Source of the DNA: Calliopum simillimum
Lineage: Eukaryota; Arthropoda; Insecta; Diptera; Lauxaniidae
Assembly (NCBI GenBank): GCA_951812925.1
Contig: OX638369.1
Location: forward strand, 42,155,061-42,219,060
Direction of reading: 5' to 3'
Length of the DNA: 64,000 nucleotides
The notes below the pieces were generated by a model that worked only from the letters and a program-made list of their open reading frames with translations, did no database searches and had not been told where the DNA came from. A program made the position numbers and the translations under genes. Shown one piece after another: positions 1-11,894 of the stretch (positions are counted from its first letter, which is position 1; each line of letters starts with the position of its first letter).

Positions 1-3000
1 TATATCATTGCTGTTTAAACTTTTCAAAGATCGGACAACTTATGGACACATTAAAGCTATCAACAGCTAAGCGCACAAAATGCGGCAATTTATCTGGCGG
101 TCAAAAGAAACGTCTTTCAATTGCTTTGGAATTGATTGATAATCCACCAGTATTCTTTTTAGATGAACCAACAACGTAAGCTACTTTGGAATCACTTGTT
201 AATGAAGACAAAAGTATTTACATTTTTATTTTTGTTAAATTTTACAGCGGCTTAGACAGCTCATCCTGCTATGATACCATACAACTTTTACAAATTCTAG
301 CCAATGAGGGGCGCACCATTGTCTGTACAATACATCAGCCTTCATCCAATATCTACAATTTGTTTGATCAAATATATGTTTTGAGTCGTGGTTGTTGTAC
401 GTACCAGGGTAAACCGCGAAATACGGTGGAATTTTTAAAAACAAGCGGCTTAGAGTGTCCTCCTTATCATAATCCAGCAGATTTCTGTAAGCATTGAATC
501 GCCCACGAATGTATTTGAATTGAGTTTTTGAATTTCTATTTTTTTTTAATTTTTAGTAATGGAATGCGTTAATTGTGAATATGGTGATTATACAGATGCA
601 CTTGCAAAAGAGGCACAAAATCCACACTGGCGTTATGATCACGATATCGATGAAAACAATTTAGATGAGATTCATTTAATTAAAATGATAGAAGCCGCCA
701 ATGGTATAAAACGTGCAAGACTATCGATAACACCGCCAATGGAGACAAAACATATATATCCACCACCAGAATGGATGAGATTGTGGTTACTAATTGGACG
801 TTGTCATGTTCAATTCTTCCGCGATTGGGTAAGATTTATAGTTGTATTACTTTTTAACTAAATATGTTTATTCTATGTTTTTCTTTTTTGTGTTTAGACG
901 GTTACATATTTAAAATTGGCTGTACATATAGCGTGTGCCATTGTGGTTGGTCTTCTGTTTGGTAACAGCGGATTAATTGCGACTAAACAAGTTTCGAATA
1001 TTGGCTCATTTATCATACATTGCGTTTACTTGTGGTACACAACAATGATGCCGGGAGTGTTACGGTGTAAGTTTTAAGCATTAAATAGCAATAAATTAAA
1101 TAGTCTTTAACGCACATGGATTCTAATCGATCTGTTAACCAATGATTGTTTCTGACTGAATTGCAATAAATAATAATGGTTTAATAGTTCCATTTTTGAG
1201 TGTTATCTCGGTGTAATTTGGTGTTAACCCAGTGTGCCAAACGGACTCGTTTCGGATCCGTAACGGGTTCATATTTTCGTTCTTTTTATCCGTTACGGAA
1301 TCCGTTACGTATCCGTTACTGATCCGTTTGCGGGAAGGATTCCTAAAAAAAAAACGAATCGTTTTTTCTTCTTTTATGGATCCGTTTCGAACCTGTAACG
1401 TACATCAAAAACGAATTCAAAACGGATTCGCTTTCAATAATGTTAATGCTGCTTATAAAAAAAAAAGAAAACAGGGTGAAGCGCTTATTTTTAATTTAAA
1501 AAAACAAAACAAAAAAAAATACTAGCCCGGCCGGGAGTCGAACTCAGGCTCCCGGGGTATTACTCTTTCATACACGACACGTTAGACAACTAGGCTACTA
1601 ACCGATATGATGTTTACTTAACTGATGTAGACTTATTTGATGTTGAGATTTAAAGTTTGTATATTAAACAAATTTCTGTTATATTTTTATAAGTATTCTG
1701 TGTTGTTTTTCTTCCCTTCTTTTGATAAAAAATGTTATATACTCAAATTTGGAATCAAAAACATTTTTTCAAACAGAGTTTGAAAAGTTTACAAAAAATC
1801 ATACGCCATAAAATTAAAAGAAAGAAAAAAAAAACAAATCAAAAATATTTTTTTCATCATAAAAATTAAATAAAGCAAATCCGTTTTGAGTTCGTATTTG
1901 AAGTATTTACGGAATCGAAACGGATTTGCCCAGGTTCGAATCCTACCAAAGGTGGATTTTTACCCTTTATTTTTCTTCCTTTTTTTTCTTTTTATTATTT
2001 TTTAATTGCTAATAGGCGCATCAAAACGGTTTTTTTCTGTAAATATACAGCATTAACATATTTAAAAGCAAATCCGTTTTGAATTCGTTTTTACATAAGT
2101 TTCGGATTCGAAACGGGCCCGCACTGCGGAATTTAATTTTTTTTTATTCGCTAATAAGCGCTTCAAAATGTTTTTTTTTTTTATCTAAACAAAGCGTTTT
2201 GAATTCGTTTTTGATGTACGTTACGGGTTCGAAATGAATCCGTTACCGCGGATTACGTTTTTTATACCTTTATGAACTCGTAATGTATTCGAAACGGATC
2301 CTCATCCGTTTTTGTGCACATTGGGAAGAGTTAAAGTGTGTCCCATAACCCACGCGAGATTTGAATTTGCCGCCATTTGTGCGGTTAAGTGTTACCAATA
2401 AAAAAAGAAAACATTTTGACAGCTGACAGATTAGGGTTAGAAAAATTGAATTAAAAGACGAGATTCAACGAAACATCAACGAAGCTCAGCCATATTTATG
2501 CAAAACGGTAACGAAAATTTCGAAAAAAACATATCGATAAAAGAATGGCCCATAATTCACGCAAGATTTGAATTTGACGCCTTTTTTGCGGCAAAGTGTT
2601 GCCAACCAAATAAAATAAATTTTCTGTTTAAATTGCGTCAACTATTTGACACACTTTACTTTTGAACTCCGTTTTTATGGAACATACTTTAGTTTTGAAA
2701 TAATTTTTGAATTCAAGGCTAAGTTCTTTCCACTTTATTGGACCAAGTGATTCTCATTGTTTTTTAAGTTCTTGCATACTTAAAATCATTTTATTTTTCA
2801 ACATTTCAGTTCCTCAAGAAATCAATATTATTAAAAAGGAAACTTTCAACAATTGGTACAAATTAAAAACTTATTATCTGGCGACACTGATAACATCTAC
2901 ACCGGTACATGTAAGTAAAATTAAAATCAATATATTCAATAATAATATATAAAAATAACAATAACAACATCGTCCAATCTATATTTCAGATTATGTTCTC

Positions 3001-6000
3001 ATCGTCTTATATAAGCATTGCTTATCTTATGACTGATCAACCATTTGAGATTGATCGTTTTGTTAAATTCATGCTGACTGCCATCGTTGTCACAATCTGT
3101 GCTGATGGCTTGGGAATTCTTTTGGGAACAGTTCTTAATCCAATCGTAAGTAACATCATTTATTTTTATTGTATCACACAAAGATGTCACTAAATGCCCT
3201 GAATAAGCAAAATTTTAAGGTTTTTGAATATGAATAGGGCTGCTTGTTAAGTGTCTGACTTGAAAAAAAAAGTAGCTGGCCAAAGTCATCATTTCTATTT
3301 TTGTTATAGTAGGTAGGCATGTTTCCAATAATCAGCGTGTAAACTTGCATAATCAGTATTACAGTTTTGGGATCACGAGAGAATTAAAACAAAACCCATA
3401 AAATCCTAGATAAGGTGTCATTATACTAAATAAGCAATATTGTATAATGTAATTAGTTATAATGCAAATGAAACAAATTAATATTTAACAAAATTTTTAA
3501 CACAAAGTGCTGATAAGACTAAATATTAGTAAAAGTAGCTATAGAAAATGAAATGTTCTATTTAAAATGAATTTATTTGTCTATAGCTGATATGATATAA
3601 CCTAAAAAAGTAACTAATTGAACACTTTTGACCTAAGAAATATGACAAAAAATGCAAAATTTTCCAGCATTCCTGGGTAAGACCTCATTTTCGTAAATTT
3701 TTAGTACTTAAACTTTCATAATAACCAAAGCAAAAGACAATTTTTGACTCCAATTCTTCTTATATTGTTTTATTTTTGAATATTTTCATTTTTTGCTTAA
3801 GGCAATTTAGTTTATGCGTAGTTATGTACAAATCAGGTTAATTCGCCATGTAAATAGCTTTTCGATTTGTATGAAAAATTTTAGTTAGTTTAAAATAAAC
3901 TACGAGGGGCCTAACAAAAGTTCGCTTAGTTGAATTGAAAAAACTTTTAAATTTAATTTTTTAAATTTATAACTTTATTCTTCATCTATTTGTATTTTTT
4001 CAACGTAATCGCCATTTATTTTGATACATTTTTGAAGTCGATAAATCCATCTTGAAAAACAGCCTTCAAAATCGGCTTTTTGCAGTTTTGCAATTTCATC
4101 ATTAACCTCATTTATTGTCTCCTCATTGTTGTTGGAAACAACCAGAAGTCACAAGGCGCTAGACCTGAGGAATAAGGTGCTGGACGAATTTCTTCGATGC
4201 CTGAAAGCGCAATAAAATCTGTCGTTTTTTCAGCAGTGTGCGCTGGCGCATTATCGTGATGTAGAAAGTAGCGGCGTAGCTCCTTTTTTTTGTCGTTTTC
4301 CCAATAAATTTTGGAAAACTTCTGGTAAACAGGTTTCAGTATACTACTTAGAAGTAACCGTCTTACCTTTTTCCAAAGGAATAGCAACAACAACTTTCTC
4401 TCTGGTGAAGTAAACTGACATCATTACTTTTGTTGCAGACTTTTTTTTGCTTTACTTTAACAGGTGGACTTGCACTTTCTGGGCTCCATACCAAAGATTG
4501 TTGTTTGGTTTCAGGGTTGTACTTCTAAAACCATGTTTTATCACCCGTTACGATTTTTTTGAAGGTGGTTGACCCTCCGTTTTTGAATTTTTCAAGAAAA
4601 TACTTAGCAAAACGCACACATGCCTCTTTTTGAGCATCACTTAAAATTCTAGGAACCCATCGTACAGATTTCTCCGCGTATCCAAGATCATTTTTTAATA
4701 TATGCGACACAGCCATGGCATTCAAGCCCAGTTCCTCAGCAATGATTTCCTGGGTCAATCTTGGATCTTTGTCAATTTTAGACTTTACCAGCGCTACACA
4801 TTCATAATCAGTCGAAGATTTTGGGCGGCCTTCTCGAGGTTCGTCCTCCACAGAAAAATTACCTGTCTGGAATCTTCGGAACCACTTTGAAATATTCACG
4901 AGGGATGGCGCATTAGTTTCAAATGCTATTTGGCATTCATTAAATATTTGCATAGCCTTGAGCTTACGTCGAAATCCAAAAAGAATAGCAAACCGAATCT
5001 CTTGCTGCGTTGGCATTGGAATATTTGCTGACATTGTTTCACGAATTTTACGTTTTCTTCTCTCCATTTTGACCGATCTTTCTGAAAATTAAAATGGTAT
5101 ATCATAAGACTATAACAAATAATACGCAATTTTTTGATTTACTAAAAATTTATAACATGACACCAACTAAGCGAACTTTTGTTAGGCCCTACGTATATAG
5201 AAAACCTAATAAATTGTCAGCATGGCAGTACTGTTTTAGCCATTGCAACCCTGAATTTAAAAACTTCCCAGAGAGAAATTACGGTACATTACAATTACAT
5301 TGAAAAAAATTAAAATCACAAACTATTTAAAAATATAACTGAATTGCAAGTTGGTTAATAAAAAAGGTAAAACCAAGCTCCCCAGTGCGAACACTGATCT
5401 TTGACATTTCCTTATTCGGTTTGATTAACCCAAGTCATAAAAACTTGTTCTAATAAAAAGCACGCTATTGATAAATTTAAAGCAAGGCTTAATATTATAA
5501 TGATGGTCTAAAAATTATACCTAAATTGTTATTAAGTTGCTGACAATCTTGGATTTAAAATAGGATTGTTATTGCTATTTTTTCTATCAAATAACAACAA
5601 TATAAAAATTAATTTGAAACAGGCTGTTATCAAATTGATGACATGCTTTGAAATAGTGATAATTTCTTTTCATCAGAAAACAGATACAAAACAATTTCTT
5701 CTAATAAACATCAATTAATGTTTGACTCACTATTTTTTGGGAACATATATGATAAGGAGCGAAAGTAAAAATATTTATTTATTTAAAAATGCAATATATT
5801 TTCTTATTATTTACCAAAAAATAAGCGATGAGAAATCCTTAATAGCATTTATTGAACAAGTTACAATGAATCATACATAGCGTGTTTTCTCAAGTTTTCA
5901 AAAGCAAATCAAAGTCTAGTTAGCTTATTTTCCGTAAACGGTCGCTCAGCGTCATACGAAACCATCGAAGCTTATCTAAAGGGTTCCAATTCGATTGGCC

Positions 6001-8058
6001 TCAAATTTTCGATGTATTCTTGCCTACGCCGACAAGTTTTCCAAAGTTCAATATTGTAGATATTTTCCGTAATTATGTAGTCAATCTTGAATTGTTGGTG
6101 ATGTAATTGCACTGATGATTAGTATATGATTGACTGAATTTAAATGCTTGCACGTGGCTTCTAATACATATATAGTTGTTGCCATTGCTTTACTTATTGG
6201 TATCAGTCAACTGACCTTTTTTTATGAAATTTCCTTTTGCTGAGACTATCTGTGTTAATTAGATCGGCTACAAAGTATTTATGTTAAGTTTAGATTTCAT
6301 GAAAAGCGCATTACACCCAGCGATCTATGATTGAGAATTACTCGTTCGCAAGCTTCAGGATTTCTACTTTCTTTTGAGGATACATAGGTGTGTTAAAAAA
6401 AGTCACAAATTGTAGAAGAATTGTATAGAAGAAGTTATTAATTAATTTTAGTTGTTTTTCGGAACAGATAGTGATTTACATTATAAGCTACCAAACAAGC
6501 ATGGCTCAGATGACATTGTTGGTTTGAGCTTACTGCTCGATGTGTTTTAGTAAAAAACACCAACAAAATTACAAGAACAAGGGAATATGCATAAAGGAAA
6601 ACAAGAATTTGTTTATTGGAAGGCTGGTTTTCGTTATGTGAGGAGTGATTTTTCAAAAGGGCGTAAAACCATGTTAAACAAATTTTCAGTAATGAGAAAA
6701 AACTTTTAGGGGCTGTTTACAGTAACTTATTTTTTTTTTAATGGCTCCAGTGTTATAGTGAGTTAACCAAAGATTTTAATCCCCTTAACATTTTTATTCT
6801 AAAACATTTGTAGTAATTGCAAAATGTTAAAAACATTTTTAAATAAGCCTTTTTGTTTCGAAATCACTCTTATTTCACCATTTGGAAATGTAAACTGCTG
6901 TCTATAGGCATGGTATGTGAGCGCCTATATAGACTGGGGCATGTAAAAAATATTAAATGTTTCTTCGACGACTATTCGAAATACGTCTTTTTGTATCAAA
7001 CTCTAAAAATTTCTATAAAATTATATGGAAATAAGCCCTTTTGTTCCGAAATGCGATTTTTGATCATGATTTCATCTTGGAATAATGCATTTTTGTGATG
7101 AATTTTGAACTAGAGGATGCATTTTAGCATGGTAATGGCGATGACATTCTTAGGTTTGTTCGAGGTCGGAAGTGGTTTTACGCCCTTTTGAAAAATTACT
7201 CCTAATGTTTCAATGATCATCAGACGATATGCCGACATCCAAAAGAAGTTGACAAGCATACCACATTTTATTTAACGTTTTGCATAGATTTGTTGAGAAC
7301 CACAGCAAGAAGAAGATAAGGCACATGCAAAAGTTCTATTCTTTTTTGTTTTTCCCCCTGTTTTGCATCGCTCTGTTATTGTAACTCGATGATATACGTT
7401 TCTTGCATAGCGCTTTTATGCGCTAGATTTTGTTATTTTTATGGTGTTTTTACTAAAACACATTGAACAGTAAGCTAAAACCAACCAACAATGTCATCTG
7501 ATCTGATGCTTCTTTGGTACCTTATGAAGTTATTGTTATTTGATGATCATTCTTAACCATATGATATTTAAACTTAAGTATTTGTCCATAATTTTGTGTA
7601 CCTATACTAAATATGTTTTTATATTTTATTAATTTTAGAATGGTACATTTATTGGTGCTGTATTGACGTGCTTTATGCTAATTTACTCTGGTTTCCTGAT
7701 ATTATTGACGCACATGTCACAATTTATGCAAATCATTTCATATTTCTCACCAATACGTTATGCTTTGGAATGTATGGTACTATCAATATATTCCAATAAT
7801 CGAGAAAATACAGTATGTCCTTCAAACGAGATATATTGTCACTTTAAGTAAGTATTGCTATAAATAAATATCTTTTAAATGAAAGTAATTTTAACACAAT
7901 ATTTACTTCTTTTTTTTAGAAATGCTACGACAATACTACGTACTTTTGGTATGGAAAATGGAAATTTCGGATACAATATTTTAGCTATGCTTATACAAAT
8001 TACAATATTCAAGGGTGTAGCATATTTCACACTTAAAAGAAAAATTTCACAACAATAG
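1..8058 (+). CDS. ABCG-family half-transporter, 5' end missing
   Basis: Eight exons join in frame: <1(about 30)-175, 248-486, 557-828, 898-1066, 2810-2910, 2990-3145, 7639-7847 and 7920-8058 (TAG). All junctions are GT-AG and every phase matches. The visible product is about 485 residues, so roughly 150-200 residues, including Walker A, lie upstream of the window. Exon 1 carries the ABC signature [10 protein letters not shown] (from position 90) and Walker B FFLDEP. Exon 2 carries the D-loop GLDSSS and the H-loop CTIHQP. Exon 4 starts the membrane domain and exons 5-8 hold the remaining helices, with a Cys-containing extracellular loop ([10 protein letters not shown]) before the last helix. 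This order, nucleotide-binding domain then membrane domain, is that of White/ABCG1-type half-transporters, which pair to export lipids, sterols or pigment precursors; the substrate here is not predictable. Introns 4 and 6 are swollen by transposons. Position 1-29 is open in frame but poorly conserved and may be intron. Confidence 0.93.
1228..2322. mobile_element. Terminal-inverted-repeat element with CCGTTACG/AACGGAT-rich arms
   Basis: The left end (CCCAGTGTGC at 1228) is matched in inverted orientation by the right end (GTGCACATTGGG at 2311-2322). The similarity continues inward through ATCCGTTTCG-like sequence to a shared GGTTCAT/ATGAAC block. Variants of ATCCGTTACG or CGAAACGGATCC recur many times in both arms, which gives a foldback-like structure. 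The centre is A/T-rich and holds tRNA-like pieces. No protein is encoded. No clear target duplication was seen, so the superfamily is unassigned. It lies in intron 4 of the ABCG gene. Confidence 0.6.
1526..1600 (-). other. tRNA-like remnant inside the 1228-2322 element
   Basis: Read on the minus strand, TAGCCTAGTTGTCTAACG resembles a tRNA A box and D arm, and GAGTTCGACTCC about 40 bases on resembles a B box. A CCGGGAG/CTCCCGG stem surrounds the B box. The acceptor ends do not pair well, so a working tRNA is unlikely; a SINE-type head or decayed tRNA fits better. A second B-box-like GGTTCGAATCC lies at about 1934 on the + strand. Confidence 0.4.
2342..2607. repeat. Direct repeat pair of a dispersed short repeat
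   Basis: About 58 bases at 2342-2400 (CCCATAACCCACGCGAGATT, then a GCCGCCATTTGTGCGG block) recur at 2549-2607 with about 80% identity. A third, inverted copy of the same block is visible at about 22196-22248, after Hrs. Two near-terminal copies about 200 bases apart suggest the ends of a small element, but orientation and target site are not resolved. Confidence 0.5.
3146..3902. other. ABCG intron 6, non-coding left part
   Basis: AT-rich intron sequence with no ORF, repeat or motif that I can support. It precedes the mariner insertion. Confidence 0.6.
3903..5193 (-). mobile_element. mariner-family transposon, complete ends, 1291 bp
   Basis: Thirty-base terminal inverted repeats at 3903-3932 and 5164-5193 (core GGGCCTAACAAAAGTTCGCT) differ at two positions. 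TA dinucleotides at 3901-3902 and 5194-5195 form the target duplication. The length is typical for mariner. It sits in ABCG intron 6 on the opposite strand, and its transposase is broken. Confidence 0.93.
4112..5067 (-). pseudogene. mariner transposase (DD34D), broken
   Basis: The first 180 codons (5067 down to 4525) are open and cover the helix-turn-helix DNA-binding half ([13 protein letters not shown] start, [17 protein letters not shown]) and the first catalytic Asp in VTGDKTWF. A stop follows at once, and another stop and a frame change follow downstream. The rest is readable in another frame to 4112: the second Asp in [11 protein letters not shown] and the third in LAPCDFWLF, spaced by 34 residues. 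The element therefore cannot make its own transposase, although its ends look usable. Confidence 0.9.
5196..6480. other. ABCG intron 6, non-coding middle part
   Basis: AT-rich intron sequence between the mariner and the inverted-repeat block. Short ORFs here look random. I see no repeat structure that I can support. Confidence 0.55.
6481..7527. repeat. Inverted-repeat block around a MITE in ABCG intron 6
   Basis: About 85 bases at 6481-6565 (core CAGATGACATTGTTGGTTTG, then TGTGTTTTAGTAAAAA) return inverted at 7441-7527. The arms surround the 6641-7203 element, so this is either an outer foldback element or the host of that insertion. No protein is encoded. Confidence 0.6.
6641..7203. mobile_element. 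MITE family M, copy 1
   Basis: The ends are AGGAGTGATTTTTCAAAAGG at 6641 and its inverse at 7172-7203, about 31 bases with few mismatches. A second copy in opposite orientation is at 15584-16321, and the two share internal blocks such as the CTCACTATAACACTGGAG segment and a GACGTATTTCG segment. It is non-autonomous; the superfamily is not identified. Confidence 0.7.
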
Positions 8059-8760
8059 CCCATATTTTTATGCATATATGTAGGATATATAACTCGAATA
8101 TAGTACAATATTTAGTGTTGAAATTTTTTGTGATAGAAACATTCATGTACACTTACCTCGTTCTTGTATATTGCGAACGTATTGCTTGTCGCACAAAATC
8201 AATTATAAAAGATTTCATTTAACTAATTATTGCCAAGCAATACTAAAAATTAAATATACATGTGTGTCTTTAGTGTTTTGGTAAGACTATTACTTAATAC
8301 ATAAATATATCTGTAAAGTAATGGATGCCAAATGCCTTTTGATATTATGTACATTAACGATTGTTTTATTCAAAACAAAAGCCACTTGTGATCATTTTTT
8401 ATCATCAATTAAAACATATTTTTTGTACAATAATTATTTTCTGCAAATGGCGTGTGATAATATTAATTAAAATTAAATTTAGCATTAGCACAAACAAATA
8501 ATTTAAGAACAAAGGAATATTTTATAACTAAAAAGACCATAATGTCTACTGTACTTATGAATTTATGATTATATTTTAAATAATTAAAGGTATAAAAAGA
8601 TGTATTTAAAAGAAATTCATATGAAATTAAAAAAAAAAAAAAAAAAAAATTAAATAAAAGATTAATTTATATATAAAAAACATGTTTTTCAGTTTATTTA
8701 AAAGTACCTAGAGACCGATCAAAATTCTGATTGAAAATCTTAAATTAAATTTGGAAATAA
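8059..8760. other. ABCG 3' UTR and intergenic spacer
   Basis: AT-rich sequence after the ABCG stop codon. There are several AATAAA-like signals, the clearest at 8653-8658 next to an A-run. The exact cleavage site cannot be chosen from sequence alone. No gene is seen. Confidence 0.5.
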
Positions 8761-8768
8761 ATATAATA

Positions 8769-8815
8769 ATATCGATAATAATCGATAATATCGATAATAA
8801 TCGATAATATCGATT
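8769..8815. promoter_or_regulatory. Tandem array of TATCGATA / CGATA sites
   Basis: Two perfect TATCGATA octamers start at 8770 and 8789, with a near match (TATCGATT) at 8808, so the period is 19 bases. AATCGATA lies between each pair. TATCGATA is the Drosophila DRE bound by DREF, and clustered CGATA is the target of the insulator protein BEAF-32. The array lies about 700 bp after the ABCG gene and about 100 bp before the LRR gene remnant, where a promoter or domain boundary would be expected. It could also be a chance simple repeat. Confidence 0.5.
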
Positions 8816-8894
8816 CATACTTAAAAATTGAAACGGTATGTTGCTATACATTTTGATTCATTAAATATTTATGACTTCAACCTTGTTTTTGTGC

Positions 8895-9400
8895 TTCCAA
8901 CAGTTGTCATTAAGTAAAAATCAATTACTACGATGTACGGTGTCTGCCGTTTACATTGTTTACGTAAATTTATCCTTTAGTGGCATCTTGTCTATTGAGG
9001 GCCTTAAAGATTGCATACACTTACGCTGCTTAAATATTGAGGGTAACAATATTAAAACAATTGAGCATCATTTAAATAATAATACCAAATTGGAGTGTCT
9101 AAATTTGGCTGAAAATAGCATTGGGAGTATTTCTAATATTCCATTTTTAAAGTGCTTAAAGGTAAGTAGTAAATATCAATATTTTTTGGATAGTTACAAT
9201 TAAATATTGCTGTTTTTGTTTCGTATAACATTAACAAATTTGTAAATTTATTTCAGGAATTGTATTTACATGGCAATCGCTTGATACATTTCCTTGGAAA
9301 CCTTGACATTAGGCAAAAATAATATAACCGATTTGAATGAAATGTGTACCTTGTCGAATTTATGTAATTTACATAGTATAACAATTTTCTCACGCCCGAT
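8895..9400 (+). pseudogene. Leucine-rich-repeat protein gene fragment, decayed
   Basis: An exon-like stretch to 9162 ends at a GTAAGT donor. It encodes LRR units such as LRCLNIEGNNIKTIEHHL and LECLNLAENSIGSISNI. A TTTCAG acceptor at about 9256 opens a second exon beginning ELYLHGNRLIHFLGNL. That frame stops after LDIRQK, but a neighbouring frame carries on as KNNITDLNEMCTLSNLCNL, a further LRR unit, so a small indel has broken it. The 22-residue spacing resembles SDS22-like proteins of axonemal assembly factors; the family cannot be named from this much. No downstream exons are recognised, hence a pseudogene or gene remnant. Confidence 0.6.
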
Positions 9401-9429
9401 CCCCTTAAGTCCCTTACAAACTATATAAT

Positions 9430-11179
9430 TAAATCCAAGTTAGTCCTTATGAATCAACTTCAAACCCTCAGCAGTAAGTTTGAAACATGCCTTAACTCGG
9501 AACCTGGTCAAGGTATAAAGGCAACTAGATTCTAATGGATTAATATGGATAAAGAAAGTGTCCATTTGAATCTATTTGGATCCAGACCACGAAACCTCTG
9601 GGCAATGTTTTCATGCTTTCAAATGCACAAGGCTACCATATAGTAATCTTAAATAATTGCAGTTGGATTAAAATGGATTAGACTGGATTGACGTTGATCG
9701 CGCTTTTTTTCCAATTGCATACTTGGATTGAAAAGGGCTCAAGGGATTGTAGTTGGACTTTAATTCCCCGCGGGGTGCGATTGGCTCCTGCAATATTTCA
9801 CGTCGCATTCGATGCTTTTTTCCATAGCACATGGTCTGCGCTTGTCGCACTTTTTAGAGATAATAAGATAATATTAATTGAAGTACGTAATAATGTAATA
9901 ATCCATTTTAATCTTTTAAGATAACCCATATTTTCTTGATGAAAATGGATTAGTTTAACAATGTTTCCAAAATATTTGGTATACAATTCTGGATCAGAAT
10001 ATGGATTCAGATAGATAATAGATTGCATATTTTTTCATTCATTTCAATACAAAGGCTCTAAGGGATTCTGGGATTCTCTCGCCGTCTTGCCAAGTCCAAG
10101 TCAAAGGTTTCCTTTTTTGGTTTTTTCGATACTTTCCGAGTTTTTAATATTAAAATATTAAAGAAAAGCATTAGTTCAAGTTTTTTTTCAAGTTCAAATG
10201 ATTTATTGAGACAAAAGGTACTTAAACACTTAACTCATATATACAAATATGGAACAATAACAATAAATGATATATTCAGGGCTGTAATAGGTATGGCCCT
10301 CGATAAAATTATATGAAACATGCTACGATGCAAAAATTAAATATATTAGCAAAATGCAAATTGATTGCAGGAATTAAAATTTAAAATTAAGCTCTTGCTC
10401 CCGGAGCTTATAAAAAGTTACTTAAAATTAATGAAGAAAACATTTTAAACTTAAAACTAATAACACAAAATCGAGCTTATTTTTTAAGTAATAGATCATC
10501 TAAAACTTAGCTCGAGAAAATTGCTAGAAACAGTTACTCATACAAATTTCTTTTCACAAAAATTAAGAAAATGTTACCAATATAATTTAATCTCAATGTG
10601 ATGAAAATTCATGAACGTTAACCGCGGTTATTACTAGTAAGTACCTTTTGGTAAAAAGTTGGAACCAGAAAAGCATTATTTTAAAAATAATGGGCTGCCA
10701 ATTGCCAAAATTGGATATAATATCTGTCAAAAGCTACATATATCCTGTAGGAAATATGGTCATTCCCTATTGCTAACTTAGTAATAGTAAAGTAGTAAAG
10801 TAATAAAGTAATTACCAAATTTTACCTACAAAATTATAAGGGGTATTCACTATGAGGAGTAACGTCCTGAGTAACAGAGTAACAGGGTAACGGTGCACAA
10901 TCCCAACAACAAAATATACGTAAGTTACTCTGTTACTCTTTTACCCTGTTAGTCAAGCTATTTTCTAGTGTAAAATAATCTTACACTTTTGCCTTTTTTT
11001 TACTATTTCTATTTCTATAGAAATAGAGAGTAAGCTAAATTTTACTCTCAGCGAGACTAAAATAGAAAATTGGTAAAAATTTATAAAATTTTCCAGCTTT
11101 CCATAAAGGTTCCAGTGTCACAGTGTCTGATTATCGGATTAACCATGGAGCGTTGGCCGACCAGTGGGATGCTTTAGAA
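9430..11179. other. Spacer without recognisable gene
   Basis: AT-rich sequence. ORFs of 60-80 codons on both strands near 9668-10028 lack family features. A local inverted pair of GAGTAACAGAGTAACAGGG and its inverse lies at about 10870-10950. Nothing else can be supported. Confidence 0.5.
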
Positions 11180-11262
11180 CAGTGGTTCTCAACTGATGGG
11201 GCGCGCCCCTCTAGGAGGGGGTGAAGACAATTCTGAGGGGCGCGATAAATTTTAAAAAAACC
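11180..11262 (+). mobile_element. hAT-type transposon end, solitary
   Basis: CAGTGGTTCTCAACTGATGG at 11180 matches the common hAT terminal sequence CAGNGGTTCTCAACC. It is followed by the GGGGCGCGCCCCTCTAGGAG block often seen just inside such ends. No inverted partner was found in the window, so only one end is present or the other has decayed. Confidence 0.55.
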
Positions 11263-11894
11263 TATGAAAATAAAGGAAATATACATAAAGTAGAACTCTT
11301 GTTTCTTTATCAAGGCAAAATTTTTCTTATCTTATTTTATCCCCATCTGACTATATTGATGATTTTGAAGTTTTGAATTATTCTTAAAACGTTAAATAAA
11401 GCCTGGTTTTGAAATCCAATTCTCTTTGATATCGGAATTAAATAAAATTTAAGGTGAAAAAAAAAGATTAAATCGGATTTGTATTCCAATAAACCAAACT
11501 GGCCATCAACTACGTTCGTTTTACTAAAAAGAAATTTCGATTTGAAGTTAGTTATGCAAAGCAACATAGAGAGAAAAAATTTGATTGATTTGCGGTAGCT
11601 GATTCCAAATCTGCCAACCGTTTTTTCTCTCAGGTCTGTGGTCCGAATAATTCTTAATTTAAAGTTCAACAGACGTTATTTCTAGACATTAGCGCATATC
11701 CTCAATAAATCTTATCTCATAACTTTTCATTGGTACGATATCTGAATTCCATTCAAATTTAATTTTGTCATTATCATAGAGTTTTAATATTTTAATACAT
11801 TTATGTCAATGGAAGATATCGTTGAGCCAATTTGAAACTATCCTATACATTTAATATGTTTTCGAATTTTTTTATTATATATTGATGAATGACC

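Noticed and set aside
10870..10950. GAGTAACAGAGTAACAGGG inverted pair as a MITE.
   Set aside because: The arms are short and the motif is partly simple-repeat; no boundaries or target duplication were seen.
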